DNA from: Azospirillum melinis
GTDB taxonomy: Bacteria; Pseudomonadota; Alphaproteobacteria; Azospirillales; Azospirillaceae
Assembly (NCBI RefSeq): GCF_013340935.1
Contig: NZ_WHOS01000032.1
Coordinates: 1-64,000, forward strand
DNA length: 64,000 bases
Direction: 5' to 3'
This document shows, piece after piece, positions 45,528 to 54,145 of this stretch. The position numbers and the translations under genes are program-made. The notes beneath the pieces are model-generated. The model worked only from the letters and a program-made list of their open reading frames with translations. It searched no databases and was not told the origin of the DNA. Each line of letters opens with the position of its first letter. Position 1 is the first letter of the stretch.

Positions 45528-46013
45528 ATGACGATCGACCGCAGAAACTCCCCCATCATCTCTCAGCACGAACCCTTATGGATGTCAGACCCTCCATTGC
45601 CTGGGGAGCAATCTCCCGCACTGGCTTACGCTCTGACTGTGATGGACGCCCACGTTTCCGAGCAGCTCGACGCGCTGATCGCCAAGGCAGGTGCCCCATC
45701 CTCCCATGTTGCACAGCTTCTGCAAACAGCCGGCGTCGGTGTCGAGAACAGACGGCGAGAGGCCGTCGAGCGGCTCTTCCAGCTCACCCCCCGAGAAGCG
45801 GACGTCCTGGGCGGGCTCGCTGACGGAAAAAACAACAAGGCCATCGCTTTCGAGATGAACATCAGTCCGAAGACGGTTGAAGTCCATCGATCGCGGATCA
45901 TGAAAAAGCTTCACTGCGACAGTCTGTTTGAGCTTGGCCGCCTCTGGGAAGCCGCACTCTCCGCTGGTGATGGTGGATGTCCGGCTTCGTCTGCCGGTCC
46001 GATGACGGTCTGA
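45528..46013 (+). CDS. LuxR-type HTH transcriptional regulator (161 aa)
   Basis: A short N-terminal region (about 80 residues, no receiver-domain Asp pattern) is followed by a good LuxR/FixJ-type HTH: LTPREADVLGGLADGKNNKA, then EMNISPKTVEVHRSRIMKKL. It is the third LuxR-type gene within 3 kb and a paralogue of the small one just upstream. The T4SS genes start beyond a 520-bp gap and are convergent, so control of transfer is possible but not shown. Confidence 0.78.
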   Translation: MTIDRRNSPIISQHEPLWMSDPPLPGEQSPALAYALTVMDAHVSEQLDALIAKAGAPSSHVAQLLQTAGVGVENRRREAVERLFQLTPREADVLGGLADGKNNKAIAFEMNISPKTVEVHRSRIMKKLHCDSLFELGRLWEAALSAGDGGCPASSAGPMTV

Positions 46014-46536
46014 GCGGACAGCCCCGACCCGCATGCCTCCCTCGGCACCAGGCCCACCGGCAACGCCTCCCTGTTGGCCGGAATGCCTGGGCGCTCCGGG
46101 CCCGCCGGTCGAGCCGTCTGCCTCCGCAGGGGCGGCGGGGACGTCGAGTCTCGTCAAGGGTCGGCGGTGCCGGCGACGGGCAGTGACGGCCTCCCGGCGG
46201 CGAGGCACCGATTGTGCCGCGGGAGCCGCCGGCCCTGCGGCAGGCCGGGCGCGCGACAGGAAAGTTTCCTGCCGGTGGCGTGTCGGCGGTCGCAAGGTTT
46301 TTCGAAGCGTGCGAAGCCGCAGCGGACCGGGCACGGTTCTCCGGTCCTACTCGTCGGCGCCGGCGGCGCCTCCTCCCCGAGCCAGCACCGGGGCAGCTGG
46401 AGCGCTGCCGTCCGCCGGCTCCAGGCCCGGTCCTGTCTCGGCCCTGCGGGTGACGCCCCGGGCTAGGGGATGGGGCCAGGAGGGATTTGCCGGTCAAGCG
46501 GCCGGTATCCATCAGGCGGTCCACACGTTCTGCGGC
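46014..46536. other. Intergenic region between convergent genes, no gene supported
   Basis: About 520 bp of high-GC sequence. Open frames on both strands overlap each other and look like composition artefacts. A short odd palindrome (CAGGAAAGTTTCCTG, 46257-46271) is present, but it lies between two 3' ends and has no evident role. Confidence 0.45.
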
Positions 46537-48669
46537 TCACCTCTTCGGTGTTGGAGACGGGATGGCGGTGCCCGGCGCTCCGTCGGTGGCGCGGCTGTGG
46601 CCGGGGCTTTCGACGGTTGGCGCGGCGTCGACGATGGCCGCCACCACCGCCTGGGCGTTTTCCAGCCCGTAGGCGCCGAGGTCGACCTCGGTGCGGAGGA
46701 TGGCCGCGATCAGCCCGTCCGCCTGGTGCGGCCGCAGCGCCGCTGCGGAGGGCGTCCATGAGGCGGGACGGTCGGCCGGGGGCAAGGGACGGCCGTCGGT
46801 GCCGGACGCCCCGGTTTCGTCGCCGCCGGTTTGGTTGGCCGTCTCCTCTGTCCGAGGCTTTCCCGCCGCCTGCGCCGCCCGCCGGCGCACCGGCCGCGGC
46901 GGCCGCAGGGAGCCGGCTTCCGCCTCGGCGGCGATCGGCTCGAAGCCCTTGCCCTGGTCGAGGCGCACCGGAACGTCGATCGCCGGCACTTCCGGGGCCG
47001 GGCGGAGCAGACGGGTGAAGGTGGGGTCCTCGAAGTGGCGGATGCGCCGCGCCCGGATCGGCTCCATCCCGGGGCGCAGTAGGATGGCGTCGCGCGGCGT
47101 CAGCCGGGCGATCTCCTGCGGCAGCAGCAGCGCCCGGCGCTGGTCGGTCTCGGTCCGGGTCAGACGGTCGCGGCGGAACAGCCGCCAGAAGCGCGGGCCG
47201 CTGCGCGCGGTGCCCTCCACCGTGTCGTAGCCGAGCCGGGCGCTCAGCTCCTCGCAGAGCGCCAAATCCTTGGTGCCGAACACCACCTCCAGACCGCAAT
47301 TGTCGAGGATGGCCGCCGCCTTGTCGGGGCCGTAGAGGTCGCGGTCGCGCAGCTGCGCCTTGCTTTGCAGGATCAGCATCAGCCGCATGTTGTAGCCGGC
47401 GACATAGGCGAAGGCGTCGGCCAGCATCGGCATCGGCCCCAGCAGCGCGAACTCGTCCAGCAGCAGCAGCAGCTGGTGGCGCGCGTTTGGATCGTGCTGG
47501 GGCAGCGTGCGGACGGTGAGGTCGATGAGCTGCTGGAAGAACAGCGCCAGCAGCGGGCGCAGCCGGGCGATGTTGTCGGGCGTGACGCCGATGTAGACGG
47601 CGTGCAGCGCGGTGCGCAGGGTGCGCAGATCGAAGTCGCTTGCGGCGGTGGCGGCATCGATGCGCGGGTTGAACCACAAGGAGAGCCGCGCGGTGATCGT
47701 CTTGCGGATCGAGTTCACCAGGTCGGGCGAGCCCTTCAGGTAATCCTCCAGCGCCTTAACCGTAGCCTCGGTGTAGGGCCGGCCGCGCCGACGCCTGGCC
47801 TCGATGCGCTCGATCATCGAGCGCGCGCCGTCGACGCTGGACAGCAGCCGCAGCACCTCGCCGAAGGTCAAGGGCAGCTCGGGGCTTTCCGCCAGGAAGC
47901 CGGCCGCCCCGGTGAAGGCCGAACGCGCGGCGTCGGTCCAGAACTGCTGGTCGCCGCCGGCATGGGGGAAGACCATCTGGGCGATGCGCTGGATGTCCTC
48001 GAAGGCGTCGACGGTGCCGCGGCGGACATAGCTGAAGGGGTTGTAGCGGGCGGTGCGCCCATCCGGGGCGAGCGGATCGAACAGTACCACCCGCTGTCCG
48101 GCCGCAGCCCGGATGCCGGCGGTCGCCGCCCAGGTTTCCTTCTTCACGTCGAGGCAGACCAGCGAGGCCTCGTAGAGCAGGGCGTTGGGGATGACCAGCC
48201 CCACCCCTTTGCCCGAGCGCGTCGGGGCATAGCAGACGACATGCTCGGGTCCACCGAAGCGCAGGAAGCGGTCCCGCCGGTCGCGCCCGACGAACAGCCC
48301 GCCGCCGGGCGCGTAAAAGCCGGCCTCAGCCAATGCCCGCCGCCCGGCCCAGTGCGTCTCGCCGTGCAGCGGCCGGCTGCTGCGCGGCCAGCCGCCGCGT
48401 GCCAGCCGGCCGAGCAAGAGCAGCACCGGCACCGCGGTGGCGGTGGCGGCGGCCAGCCGCAACCAGGGACCGGCCACCGGGTGGTGCAGGCCGTAATGCT
48501 GGAGATAGAGCCAAAACTGCGCCACAGGCAACGTGTCGGCGGTGAGCAGGCCGGTGCCGGCCAGGAAAACCAGCGAGGCAATGGCCGACCACAGCAGCGC
48601 CAACACCAGCACCGCCACCAGGGCGGCCAGCGCCTTGGCAGCCGGAGGCCAGTCTTGGAAGCCATCCAT
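46537..48669 (-). CDS. virD4: T4SS coupling ATPase VirD4/TraG
   Basis: The 710-aa protein couples the relaxosome to the T4SS channel. It has two N-terminal membrane helices (about residues 15-40 and 70-90), Walker A APTRSGKGVGLVIPN, RYNPFSYV and a Walker B-like LLLLLDEFALLGPMP, as in VirD4/TraG. The C-terminal 150 residues are Pro/Ala-rich and unique. Its gene is the last of the T4SS operon, 15 bp after virB11. Confidence 0.92.
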   Translation of the reverse strand: MDGFQDWPPAAKALAALVAVLVLALLWSAIASLVFLAGTGLLTADTLPVAQFWLYLQHYGLHHPVAGPWLRLAAATATAVPVLLLLGRLARGGWPRSSRPLHGETHWAGRRALAEAGFYAPGGGLFVGRDRRDRFLRFGGPEHVVCYAPTRSGKGVGLVIPNALLYEASLVCLDVKKETWAATAGIRAAAGQRVVLFDPLAPDGRTARYNPFSYVRRGTVDAFEDIQRIAQMVFPHAGGDQQFWTDAARSAFTGAAGFLAESPELPLTFGEVLRLLSSVDGARSMIERIEARRRRGRPYTEATVKALEDYLKGSPDLVNSIRKTITARLSLWFNPRIDAATAASDFDLRTLRTALHAVYIGVTPDNIARLRPLLALFFQQLIDLTVRTLPQHDPNARHQLLLLLDEFALLGPMPMLADAFAYVAGYNMRLMLILQSKAQLRDRDLYGPDKAAAILDNCGLEVVFGTKDLALCEELSARLGYDTVEGTARSGPRFWRLFRRDRLTRTETDQRRALLLPQEIARLTPRDAILLRPGMEPIRARRIRHFEDPTFTRLLRPAPEVPAIDVPVRLDQGKGFEPIAAEAEAGSLRPPRPVRRRAAQAAGKPRTEETANQTGGDETGASGTDGRPLPPADRPASWTPSAAALRPHQADGLIAAILRTEVDLGAYGLENAQAVVAAIVDAAPTVESPGHSRATDGAPGTAIPSPTPKR

Positions 48670-48684
48670 CGCTCGGGCGCCTCC

Positions 48685-49758
48685 TCAGCCGGCGGTGTGG
48701 ACTGGCACGGCGCCCCCGGGGGCGTCCCCGGGAGGAGCCCCGGCCGGCGGGTCGAAGAAGACCTCCTCGATGGCAAAGCCGTCGGCATCGCGCCGGCAGT
48801 GGGCGATGACGTCGATGTGCCGGCGCAGGAGCGCCAGCAGGTCGGCATCGGCGATGTGGCGGCCGGCCTCGTTCTGCTTGACCATCAGGCGCAGCGCGTC
48901 GAAGGCCCCGGCGGCGCTGCCGGCATGGCAGGTGGTGATGCCGCCGGGATGGCCGGCGGCGAGTGCCCGCAGGAAGGTGAAGGTGGCCCCGTCGCGCAGC
49001 TCCTGCATCAGGATGCGGTCGGGGCGCATGCGCAAGGCCGCCTCGATCAACGCCTCCGGCCCGACCGGGGCCAGGCCCTGGCCGCCCTTGCTGTAGAAAA
49101 GCGCCACGCGGTTGCGCTGGGGCAGGCCGATGAATTCGGCGGTGTCCTCGATGGTGACCAGCCGCTCCTCCAGCGGAATGGCGCCGATCAGCGCCTTGGC
49201 GACTGTCGTCTTGCCCGAACCGGTGTCGCCGGTGACCACCACCGTCTTCTTCGACGCGACCGCCAGCGGGAAAAAGCGCGGCCAGTCCTGCGCCCGGTGC
49301 AGCGCCCTCAGCCGGGTGTCGGCGGGAGAGGGGGCGCGGCCGGAGGGTCGGGTGCGGGCGAAGAGCCCGCCGGCGGCCAGGGCGGCGACGGTGGGGGTGC
49401 TGCGGGACGGCCGGCGGATGGTCAGGCTGAGCGTGCCGGCGGCGACCGCCGGCGGGCGGGCGATCTGCACCCGCTCGCCGTCCGGCAGCACCGAGGCGCA
49501 CAGCGGCTGCTGCGGTCCGACATCCTGCTGCGACAGGGCGGCGCACAGCGTGGCGATGGCGTCGAGCCGCTCGAAGCCGAGTTCCGGCAGCGCGTGCCAG
49601 GACCAAGTGCCCGCCCGCTCCACCCCAGCCTCGCCCGGCCGGTTGACCACCAGCTCGGTGACGTCCACATCGGCGAGCAGGGCGGTGAGCGGTTCCAGCA
49701 GCAGGCGCAAGGTGGTCTCGCCGGGTCGCGTGCCAAGGCGTATGGCAGGGCGCGTCAT
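48685..49758 (-). CDS. virB11: T4SS hexameric ATPase VirB11
   Basis: The 357-aa protein has the N-terminal domain (ELVVNRPGEAGVE), Walker A VVVTGDTGSGKTTVAKAL, the Asp box VTIEDTAEFIGLP, Walker B-like LRMRPDRILMQELRDG and the His box GGITTCHAGSA. It powers pilus assembly and substrate transfer from the cytoplasmic face. The start ATG overlaps the virB10 stop by 4 bp (ATGA), so it is translationally coupled. Confidence 0.93.
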   Translation of the reverse strand: MTRPAIRLGTRPGETTLRLLLEPLTALLADVDVTELVVNRPGEAGVERAGTWSWHALPELGFERLDAIATLCAALSQQDVGPQQPLCASVLPDGERVQIARPPAVAAGTLSLTIRRPSRSTPTVAALAAGGLFARTRPSGRAPSPADTRLRALHRAQDWPRFFPLAVASKKTVVVTGDTGSGKTTVAKALIGAIPLEERLVTIEDTAEFIGLPQRNRVALFYSKGGQGLAPVGPEALIEAALRMRPDRILMQELRDGATFTFLRALAAGHPGGITTCHAGSAAGAFDALRLMVKQNEAGRHIADADLLALLRRHIDVIAHCRRDADGFAIEEVFFDPPAGAPPGDAPGGAVPVHTAG

Positions 49759-50870
49759 CGTGGGGCCCCGGCCGGCTGGAGCCGGTAGACGGTGGAGAAG
49801 TCGAGGTCGCGGGCGACGAAGACGCTGACCGGCTCGCCCTGGTTCTTGCGCAGGGTGGGCGGCAGGTCGATGCTGCCGCGCAGGCTCTCGGCGATCACCG
49901 ACTGGGTCTGGCCGGTGTTGATGGTGGTGCTGCCCTCCTTCGACGCCGCGGCGACACCGGCTTGGATCGCGCCGTCGACGAAGGACAGCAGCAGCGCCCC
50001 GCCGAAGCGCTGCCAGAAATGGCGGTCGACCTCGCCGTCGAGGCCTGAGCGTCCGAGCGGGTCGGTGGCCGGGCTGTCGAGCGCGATCACCACGCCCTGC
50101 GGCGTCTCGGCGCGGGTCCACAGGACGAACATCCGCTCCACCCCCTGGCGGACACCGCCGCGGAACTCGCCGACCACTTTGGTGCCGCGGTCGAGCAGGG
50201 TCAGGCCGGTCTTGCCGAGCACATCCTGCGGCACGATGCAGGTGACGAAGCCGGGCAGGGTGGAGTCCATCGCGGTCTGCAGGATGCAGGGGATGACGGT
50301 GCCGGTGGTCAGCAGATAGGGCTGGTTCCTCAGCAGGCCGGCCGCAACGCCGGTCAGCCGGGTCGGCTCCAGGCGCGCGGCCAGCGCGCCCGCGGCCGGT
50401 TGCCCGCCGCCGGGCACGCCGGAAACACCGGCCAGCGCCACCGTGCCGTTTGGGTTGCCCAGGCCGCCCGCTGCGGCCGTGCCGGCGCCGGTTGCGGTCG
50501 CGGTGTAGACGAGAAGGCGCGGCGGCTGCCGCGGCGCCGTCTGGGCCGGGGGTGCCGCCGCCGGCGTCTCGGGCAGCGGCGGTGGCGGCAACGGCGGTAC
50601 GCTCAAGGCCGCCGGTTGCACCGGGAGTGGCGGTGGCGGGGGCTCGTAGCGGATGGCCGGGCGCGCCAGCGGCGGCGGGCCGTCCTGCGGATTCAGGTTG
50701 GGTTTCTCAGCGGTCAGCAGGATGGCGCCGCAGGCCAGCACGGTGCCGGCGAGCAACGCGCCGATGCCGGCCTTGCGGCCGACGCCGGGGCCGCGGCCGG
50801 CCACGTCGGAAACGTGACGCTCGCCGGCGAGCGCGCCGCCAGTCGGCGGGGGACCGGGATCGTCGCTCAT
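49755..50870 (-). CDS. virB10: T4SS core component VirB10/TrbI
   Basis: The 371-aa protein has one N-terminal membrane helix (about residues 33-53), a long Pro-rich periplasmic linker and the VirB10 C-terminal domain with PYLLTTGTVIPCILQTAMDS, FVTCIVPQDVLG and DRGTKVVGEF. It spans both membranes in the core complex. It overlaps both neighbours by 4 bp. Confidence 0.93.
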   Translation of the reverse strand: MSDDPGPPPTGGALAGERHVSDVAGRGPGVGRKAGIGALLAGTVLACGAILLTAEKPNLNPQDGPPPLARPAIRYEPPPPPLPVQPAALSVPPLPPPPLPETPAAAPPAQTAPRQPPRLLVYTATATGAGTAAAGGLGNPNGTVALAGVSGVPGGGQPAAGALAARLEPTRLTGVAAGLLRNQPYLLTTGTVIPCILQTAMDSTLPGFVTCIVPQDVLGKTGLTLLDRGTKVVGEFRGGVRQGVERMFVLWTRAETPQGVVIALDSPATDPLGRSGLDGEVDRHFWQRFGGALLLSFVDGAIQAGVAAASKEGSTTINTGQTQSVIAESLRGSIDLPPTLRKNQGEPVSVFVARDLDFSTVYRLQPAGAPR

Positions 50871-51727
50871 GGGCCGGTGCTCCTGACGCTGCGGGTGAGG
50901 TCGGGCGTGCCGGTGCCGGTGCCGGGATCGCGGCCGGCCGGATCGAAGCCGCGGTTGACGACGCGCAGAACCTCCTGCCCGTCGCGCAGCAGGAAGGCCC
51001 GGGCGGTGGTCTGGACGACGGCGGTGTCGCCGGCCATGCTGGCAGGGACGATCGCCTCGCTGCCGTCCGGGGCCACCGCATAGATCGCCGGGACGCGCCG
51101 GCTGCCGGGAAAGCGGAACGCCGTCTGCCGGCCGTTGTCGCTGACCTCGGCCGGCTCCAGCGCGGCCGAGCCCTGGGCGACGTAGCGCCAGTTGCGCGGT
51201 CCCTCGGTCCAGGCGGCGGCGAGCCGGGCCTGCGCGTCGCGCTCCCGGATCTGCTCCGCCGCCTGGGTCCGGCGGTCGGCGCGCTCGGCGCGCTCGTCCT
51301 GTGGGTAGCGGAAGCGGACGGCGTAGATGGCGCAGCCGGTGTCCTTCCCGCTTTGCTCGGCGATGAGATGCAGTTGGTAGGAGCGCAAGCTGCCGTCGGC
51401 GCGTCTGGTGACGACCTGGGCGTTGGTGGCGGCGCGGACCTCGGTCGGCTTGAGGAACAGCATGTTGGCGGCCGGTTGGGCGAGCCAGGCTTCCGCGTCG
51501 CCGATGGAGACCTGGGTGATCTCCTCGCCGGTGGCGAAGGTGATCTGCGTCGAGGTCGTTGGGCAGCCGACGATGCGCACGACGTCCAGGGAATTGTAGA
51601 CGACAAGCTGGACCCGCGTGTCGAAGCCGCCGGACTTGGGCGCCTGTTCGGCGCGGACGGCGCCGGCAGCCAGGACGGCGCCGACCAGCAGGCCGGCGGC
51701 CATCCTGGCGGGACGGAGGGGGATCAT
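50867..51727 (-). CDS. virB9: T4SS outer-membrane core component VirB9/TrbG
   Basis: The 286-aa protein has a signal peptide (MAAGLLVGAVLAAGAVRAE), the N-terminal part with ITFATGEEITQVSIGDAEAW and the C-terminal part with RFRYPQDE, FRFPGSRRVPAIYAV and VVNRGFDPAG. It forms the outer ring with VirB7 and VirB10. It overlaps the virB8 stop by 4 bp. Confidence 0.92.
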   Translation of the reverse strand: MIPLRPARMAAGLLVGAVLAAGAVRAEQAPKSGGFDTRVQLVVYNSLDVVRIVGCPTTSTQITFATGEEITQVSIGDAEAWLAQPAANMLFLKPTEVRAATNAQVVTRRADGSLRSYQLHLIAEQSGKDTGCAIYAVRFRYPQDERAERADRRTQAAEQIRERDAQARLAAAWTEGPRNWRYVAQGSAALEPAEVSDNGRQTAFRFPGSRRVPAIYAVAPDGSEAIVPASMAGDTAVVQTTARAFLLRDGQEVLRVVNRGFDPAGRDPGTGTGTPDLTRSVRSTGP

Positions 51728-52443
51728 GGCGTGGCCTCCACATCGGCGCGGTAGCTGGTGACGACGAAGCCGAGCGGGTTGACGTTGATCGCCGAGGCGC
51801 TGACCGGACCCGGCACGACGTCGAAGCCGATGGTGGCGACCATGCGCTTGACCGGCAGCGCGGCATCGCCCTTGCGCTCGTGCTGGACGAAGCGGAGCTG
51901 GGCCAGATGGGGGCCGAGAAAGCTGGTGGAAACCCAGCGCAGCGTCGCCGTGCCGTCGCGGCCGAGCAACACCTGCGGGCTCGCCGGGTTGGAGCCGCGG
52001 AACTCGGCGGCATAGTCGGCCTGCACCGGCGGCGCCGACAGCAGGGCCACGGCCTCGAAGTTGGCGGGCGCCTCGGCGGCGCTGTAGCCCTGGCGCAGGC
52101 GGACATACTGCCAGAGGAAATAGCGCCGTTCGGCCTCGGTGGCCTCGAGCGGGCCGCCCTGCAGGTCGTAGACGCGCTCCACCGCACCGGTGGTGTTGTC
52201 GACGCGGAAGACCAGCGGCACCACGCTTTTCAGCGGGGTCAGCGCGGCGACGGCGAGCGCCCCGGCCAGCCCGACCAGAGCGCCGGCGGCGCCGATCGCC
52301 ACGCCGATCCGCGCCGTGCGCCGGTGGGCGCGCAGACGGTCGGCCTCGTAGCTGGCGACCTGAGCGAAATAGGCGTCGAGCAATTTGGGATCGGCGGCGA
52401 CCGGGCGGGCTAGGAAAGCGTCGGCGGGAGGTGGGGCGGTCAT
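51724..52443 (-). CDS. virB8: T4SS inner-membrane component VirB8
   Basis: The 239-aa protein has one membrane helix (about residues 47-70, IGAAGALVGLAGALAVAAL) and the periplasmic VirB8 fold (RYFLWQYVRLRQGYSAAEA, NPLGFVVTSYRADVE near the end). It nucleates T4SS assembly. It overlaps the small lipoprotein gene by 4 bp. Confidence 0.92.
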   Translation of the reverse strand: MTAPPPADAFLARPVAADPKLLDAYFAQVASYEADRLRAHRRTARIGVAIGAAGALVGLAGALAVAALTPLKSVVPLVFRVDNTTGAVERVYDLQGGPLEATEAERRYFLWQYVRLRQGYSAAEAPANFEAVALLSAPPVQADYAAEFRGSNPASPQVLLGRDGTATLRWVSTSFLGPHLAQLRFVQHERKGDAALPVKRMVATIGFDVVPGPVSASAINVNPLGFVVTSYRADVEATP

Positions 52444-52607
52444 CGGTCTGCCTCCCCGGGCAGCCCAGGCTGCAGGTCGCCGGCAGCGGGCGTCCAGCGG
52501 CCAGGATTGAGCACGCGGTAAGGGCCTGAAGGCTCGGGGGCTCCCGACTGGCCGGCACAGGCGGACAGAGCGAGAAGAAGGGCGGCACAGGCGAGGCGCT
52601 GTTTCAT
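52440..52607 (-). CDS. Small lipoprotein, VirB7/TrbH-like
   Basis: The 55-aa protein has a type II signal peptide with lipobox LSAC (LACAALLLALSAC), then a short Pro/Gly-rich tail. Size and position between virB6 and virB8 fit VirB7, the lipoprotein that anchors VirB9. AGGA lies 8 bases before ATG 52607. Sequence similarity alone is too weak at this size for a firm name. Confidence 0.75.
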   Translation of the reverse strand: MKQRLACAALLLALSACAGQSGAPEPSGPYRVLNPGRWTPAAGDLQPGLPGEADR

Positions 52608-52663
52608 GATGGGTGTCCTAGGGACAGGGCGGCCTCCGGGCGATAGCGCACAGCGGCGCCGCC

Positions 52664-53725
52664 TCAAACCGGCGGACCGCGGTCGGAGAGGGAGCCGCCG
52701 GCAGGCGTGCGACGTGGCGGCCGCGGCGCGCGGCCGGCCCCCGCGGCCGCCCGCCAGCCGGCCGAGCCGGCGAGGTGCAACGCGCCGAGCGCACCGGAAC
52801 GGCCGGCACGGTGGCTGTCGCCCAGGGCATCCCCCCGGCTGTACCCGACGGAGCCAAGGGCACCCTGGGCGGCGCGGGCGAGCGCGCCGGTGTGGAAAGC
52901 AAGGCCGCCGGACAGCGAGGCGGCGAAAGCCGGCAGCTGGAAGGCGACATAGGCGGCGACGGCGAAGAAGATCATCCCGGCGAGCAGCACCTGCAGCATC
53001 ACCATCGGGTCCACCGAGCCCATAATGACAATTCGGCCGACAACCTGCTGTTCCACACTAAGGACAATGTAGAGCAGGACGATGGTGGTGATCTGCAGGA
53101 TGACGCAGGAGATCAGCGAGCCGATCCAGCGCTCGAAGATGGCGCGGGTGGCGGCGAACAGGACCAGCGGGCCGAGCAGCGGGCCGAGTGCGATGTAGAG
53201 CGCCAGGATCACCCGCGAGATCAGCCAGATGGCGAAGCAGAAGCCGGTGGACAGGATGGCGGCAGCCCAGAACAGCACGACGACGGCCTTTTCGGCGATG
53301 TCGCTCCAGCCCAGCGTGCGCCATACCTCAAGACCGGCCCGCCATGCTTTCAACCATACTTGATCGAAGCTGTTTGCATTGACCGTGCTGACAGTTCCAG
53401 ACGAAGTCAGAGCATTTGCGAGACTTACGGGAAGTGTCGTGAAAAAGAGATCATGGATATACTGCTGATAAATACCGGCTCCCGTGATAACCCAGACCAC
53501 TAGAATCATCTTGAGCAAGCGGCCAAATAGCACTGCACCGGTCTCAGTCATCTCACCGCGCATGACGAGCAGGCCGGTGAGCGCGATGTACAGCACCAAA
53601 GCGATCCGTAGCGGCGTAGCCACGAAGATTAAGAATGCAGTCAGCACATCAGCGACCGCATCTACCAGCGGGGTCTCTACCTGGGAGACGATGTAAGCAA
53701 AAATCTGCCATTGGATGTCGCCCAT
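52664..53725 (-). CDS. virB6: T4SS polytopic membrane component VirB6/TrbL
   Basis: The 353-aa protein has about six membrane segments (for example LTAFLIFVATPLRIALVLYI and ILALYIALGPLLGPLVLF) and the conserved central Trp region (WLKAWRAGLEVWRTLGWSD). The first 130 codons are clearly AT-richer than the rest, continuing into the upstream eexN-like gene. The Shine-Dalgarno AGAGG pairs with CCTCT just before the ATG, and the upstream stop codon lies in the loop, so translation may be coupled. Confidence 0.9.
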   Translation of the reverse strand: MGDIQWQIFAYIVSQVETPLVDAVADVLTAFLIFVATPLRIALVLYIALTGLLVMRGEMTETGAVLFGRLLKMILVVWVITGAGIYQQYIHDLFFTTLPVSLANALTSSGTVSTVNANSFDQVWLKAWRAGLEVWRTLGWSDIAEKAVVVLFWAAAILSTGFCFAIWLISRVILALYIALGPLLGPLVLFAATRAIFERWIGSLISCVILQITTIVLLYIVLSVEQQVVGRIVIMGSVDPMVMLQVLLAGMIFFAVAAYVAFQLPAFAASLSGGLAFHTGALARAAQGALGSVGYSRGDALGDSHRAGRSGALGALHLAGSAGWRAAAGAGRAPRPPRRTPAGGSLSDRGPPV

Positions 53726-53731
53726 AGAGGA

Positions 53732-54142
53732 TCACCTCTGAATTTTTCCAGCTTCGATAAGCAGCGAGCGTTTGGCGGCCTCGCAATGATCAAGGCTAGG
53801 AGTCCGCCGGCACATGATGAGTTTGCCCTGCCGGGTTTGTGGATCGTTTGACCAGAAGGCTGGATCATTGGGATCCATGGTTCCGGTGCGCGACCGCGCC
53901 TCGCGCAGGGCCACTTCGACGCTGGCCTGCTGGGCATTGACGCAGTCGGGGTCGCGGCCCAGACGGCCGGGGTCGTCGAAGCAGGCAAGCTGGACTTGCG
54001 CGCGCTCTCGCGGGTGGTCGGCGTACCAGCTTACGGTGCGCGGTTCCGTGGCCAGCGAGCCTTGCGCCGTCGCCGGTCCGCCGGCCAGTGCCAGGACGAG
54101 AAGGGCGGGCTGGGCCCACTGGCGGAATGGTGTGCCGCTCAT
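53732..54142 (-). CDS. EexN-like entry exclusion protein
   Basis: The 136-aa protein has a signal peptide (LLVLALAGGPATAQG) and a domain with TVSWYADHPRERAQVQLACF, DPGRLGRDPDCVNAQQA, the EexN pattern. EexN proteins reduce redundant transfer between cells that carry the same element. No lipobox Cys is seen, unlike many family members. The last 85 codons share the lower GC of the virB6 start. It sits between virB5 and virB6, the usual place. Confidence 0.78.
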   Translation of the reverse strand: MSGTPFRQWAQPALLVLALAGGPATAQGSLATEPRTVSWYADHPRERAQVQLACFDDPGRLGRDPDCVNAQQASVEVALREARSRTGTMDPNDPAFWSNDPQTRQGKLIMCRRTPSLDHCEAAKRSLLIEAGKIQR

Positions 54143-54145
54143 CGC

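Noticed and set aside
46257-46271. Palindrome CAGGAAAGTTTCCTG as a regulatory site
   Set aside because: It lies between two 3' ends with no promoter expected and no second copy seen.
45898-46524. 208-aa minus-strand open frame beside the third LuxR gene
   Set aside because: It overlaps the LuxR HTH on the opposite strand and is Arg/Pro-rich, typical of a shadow frame.
47365-49788. 807-aa plus-strand open frame
   Set aside because: It is antisense to virD4 and virB11 and has no recognisable domain.
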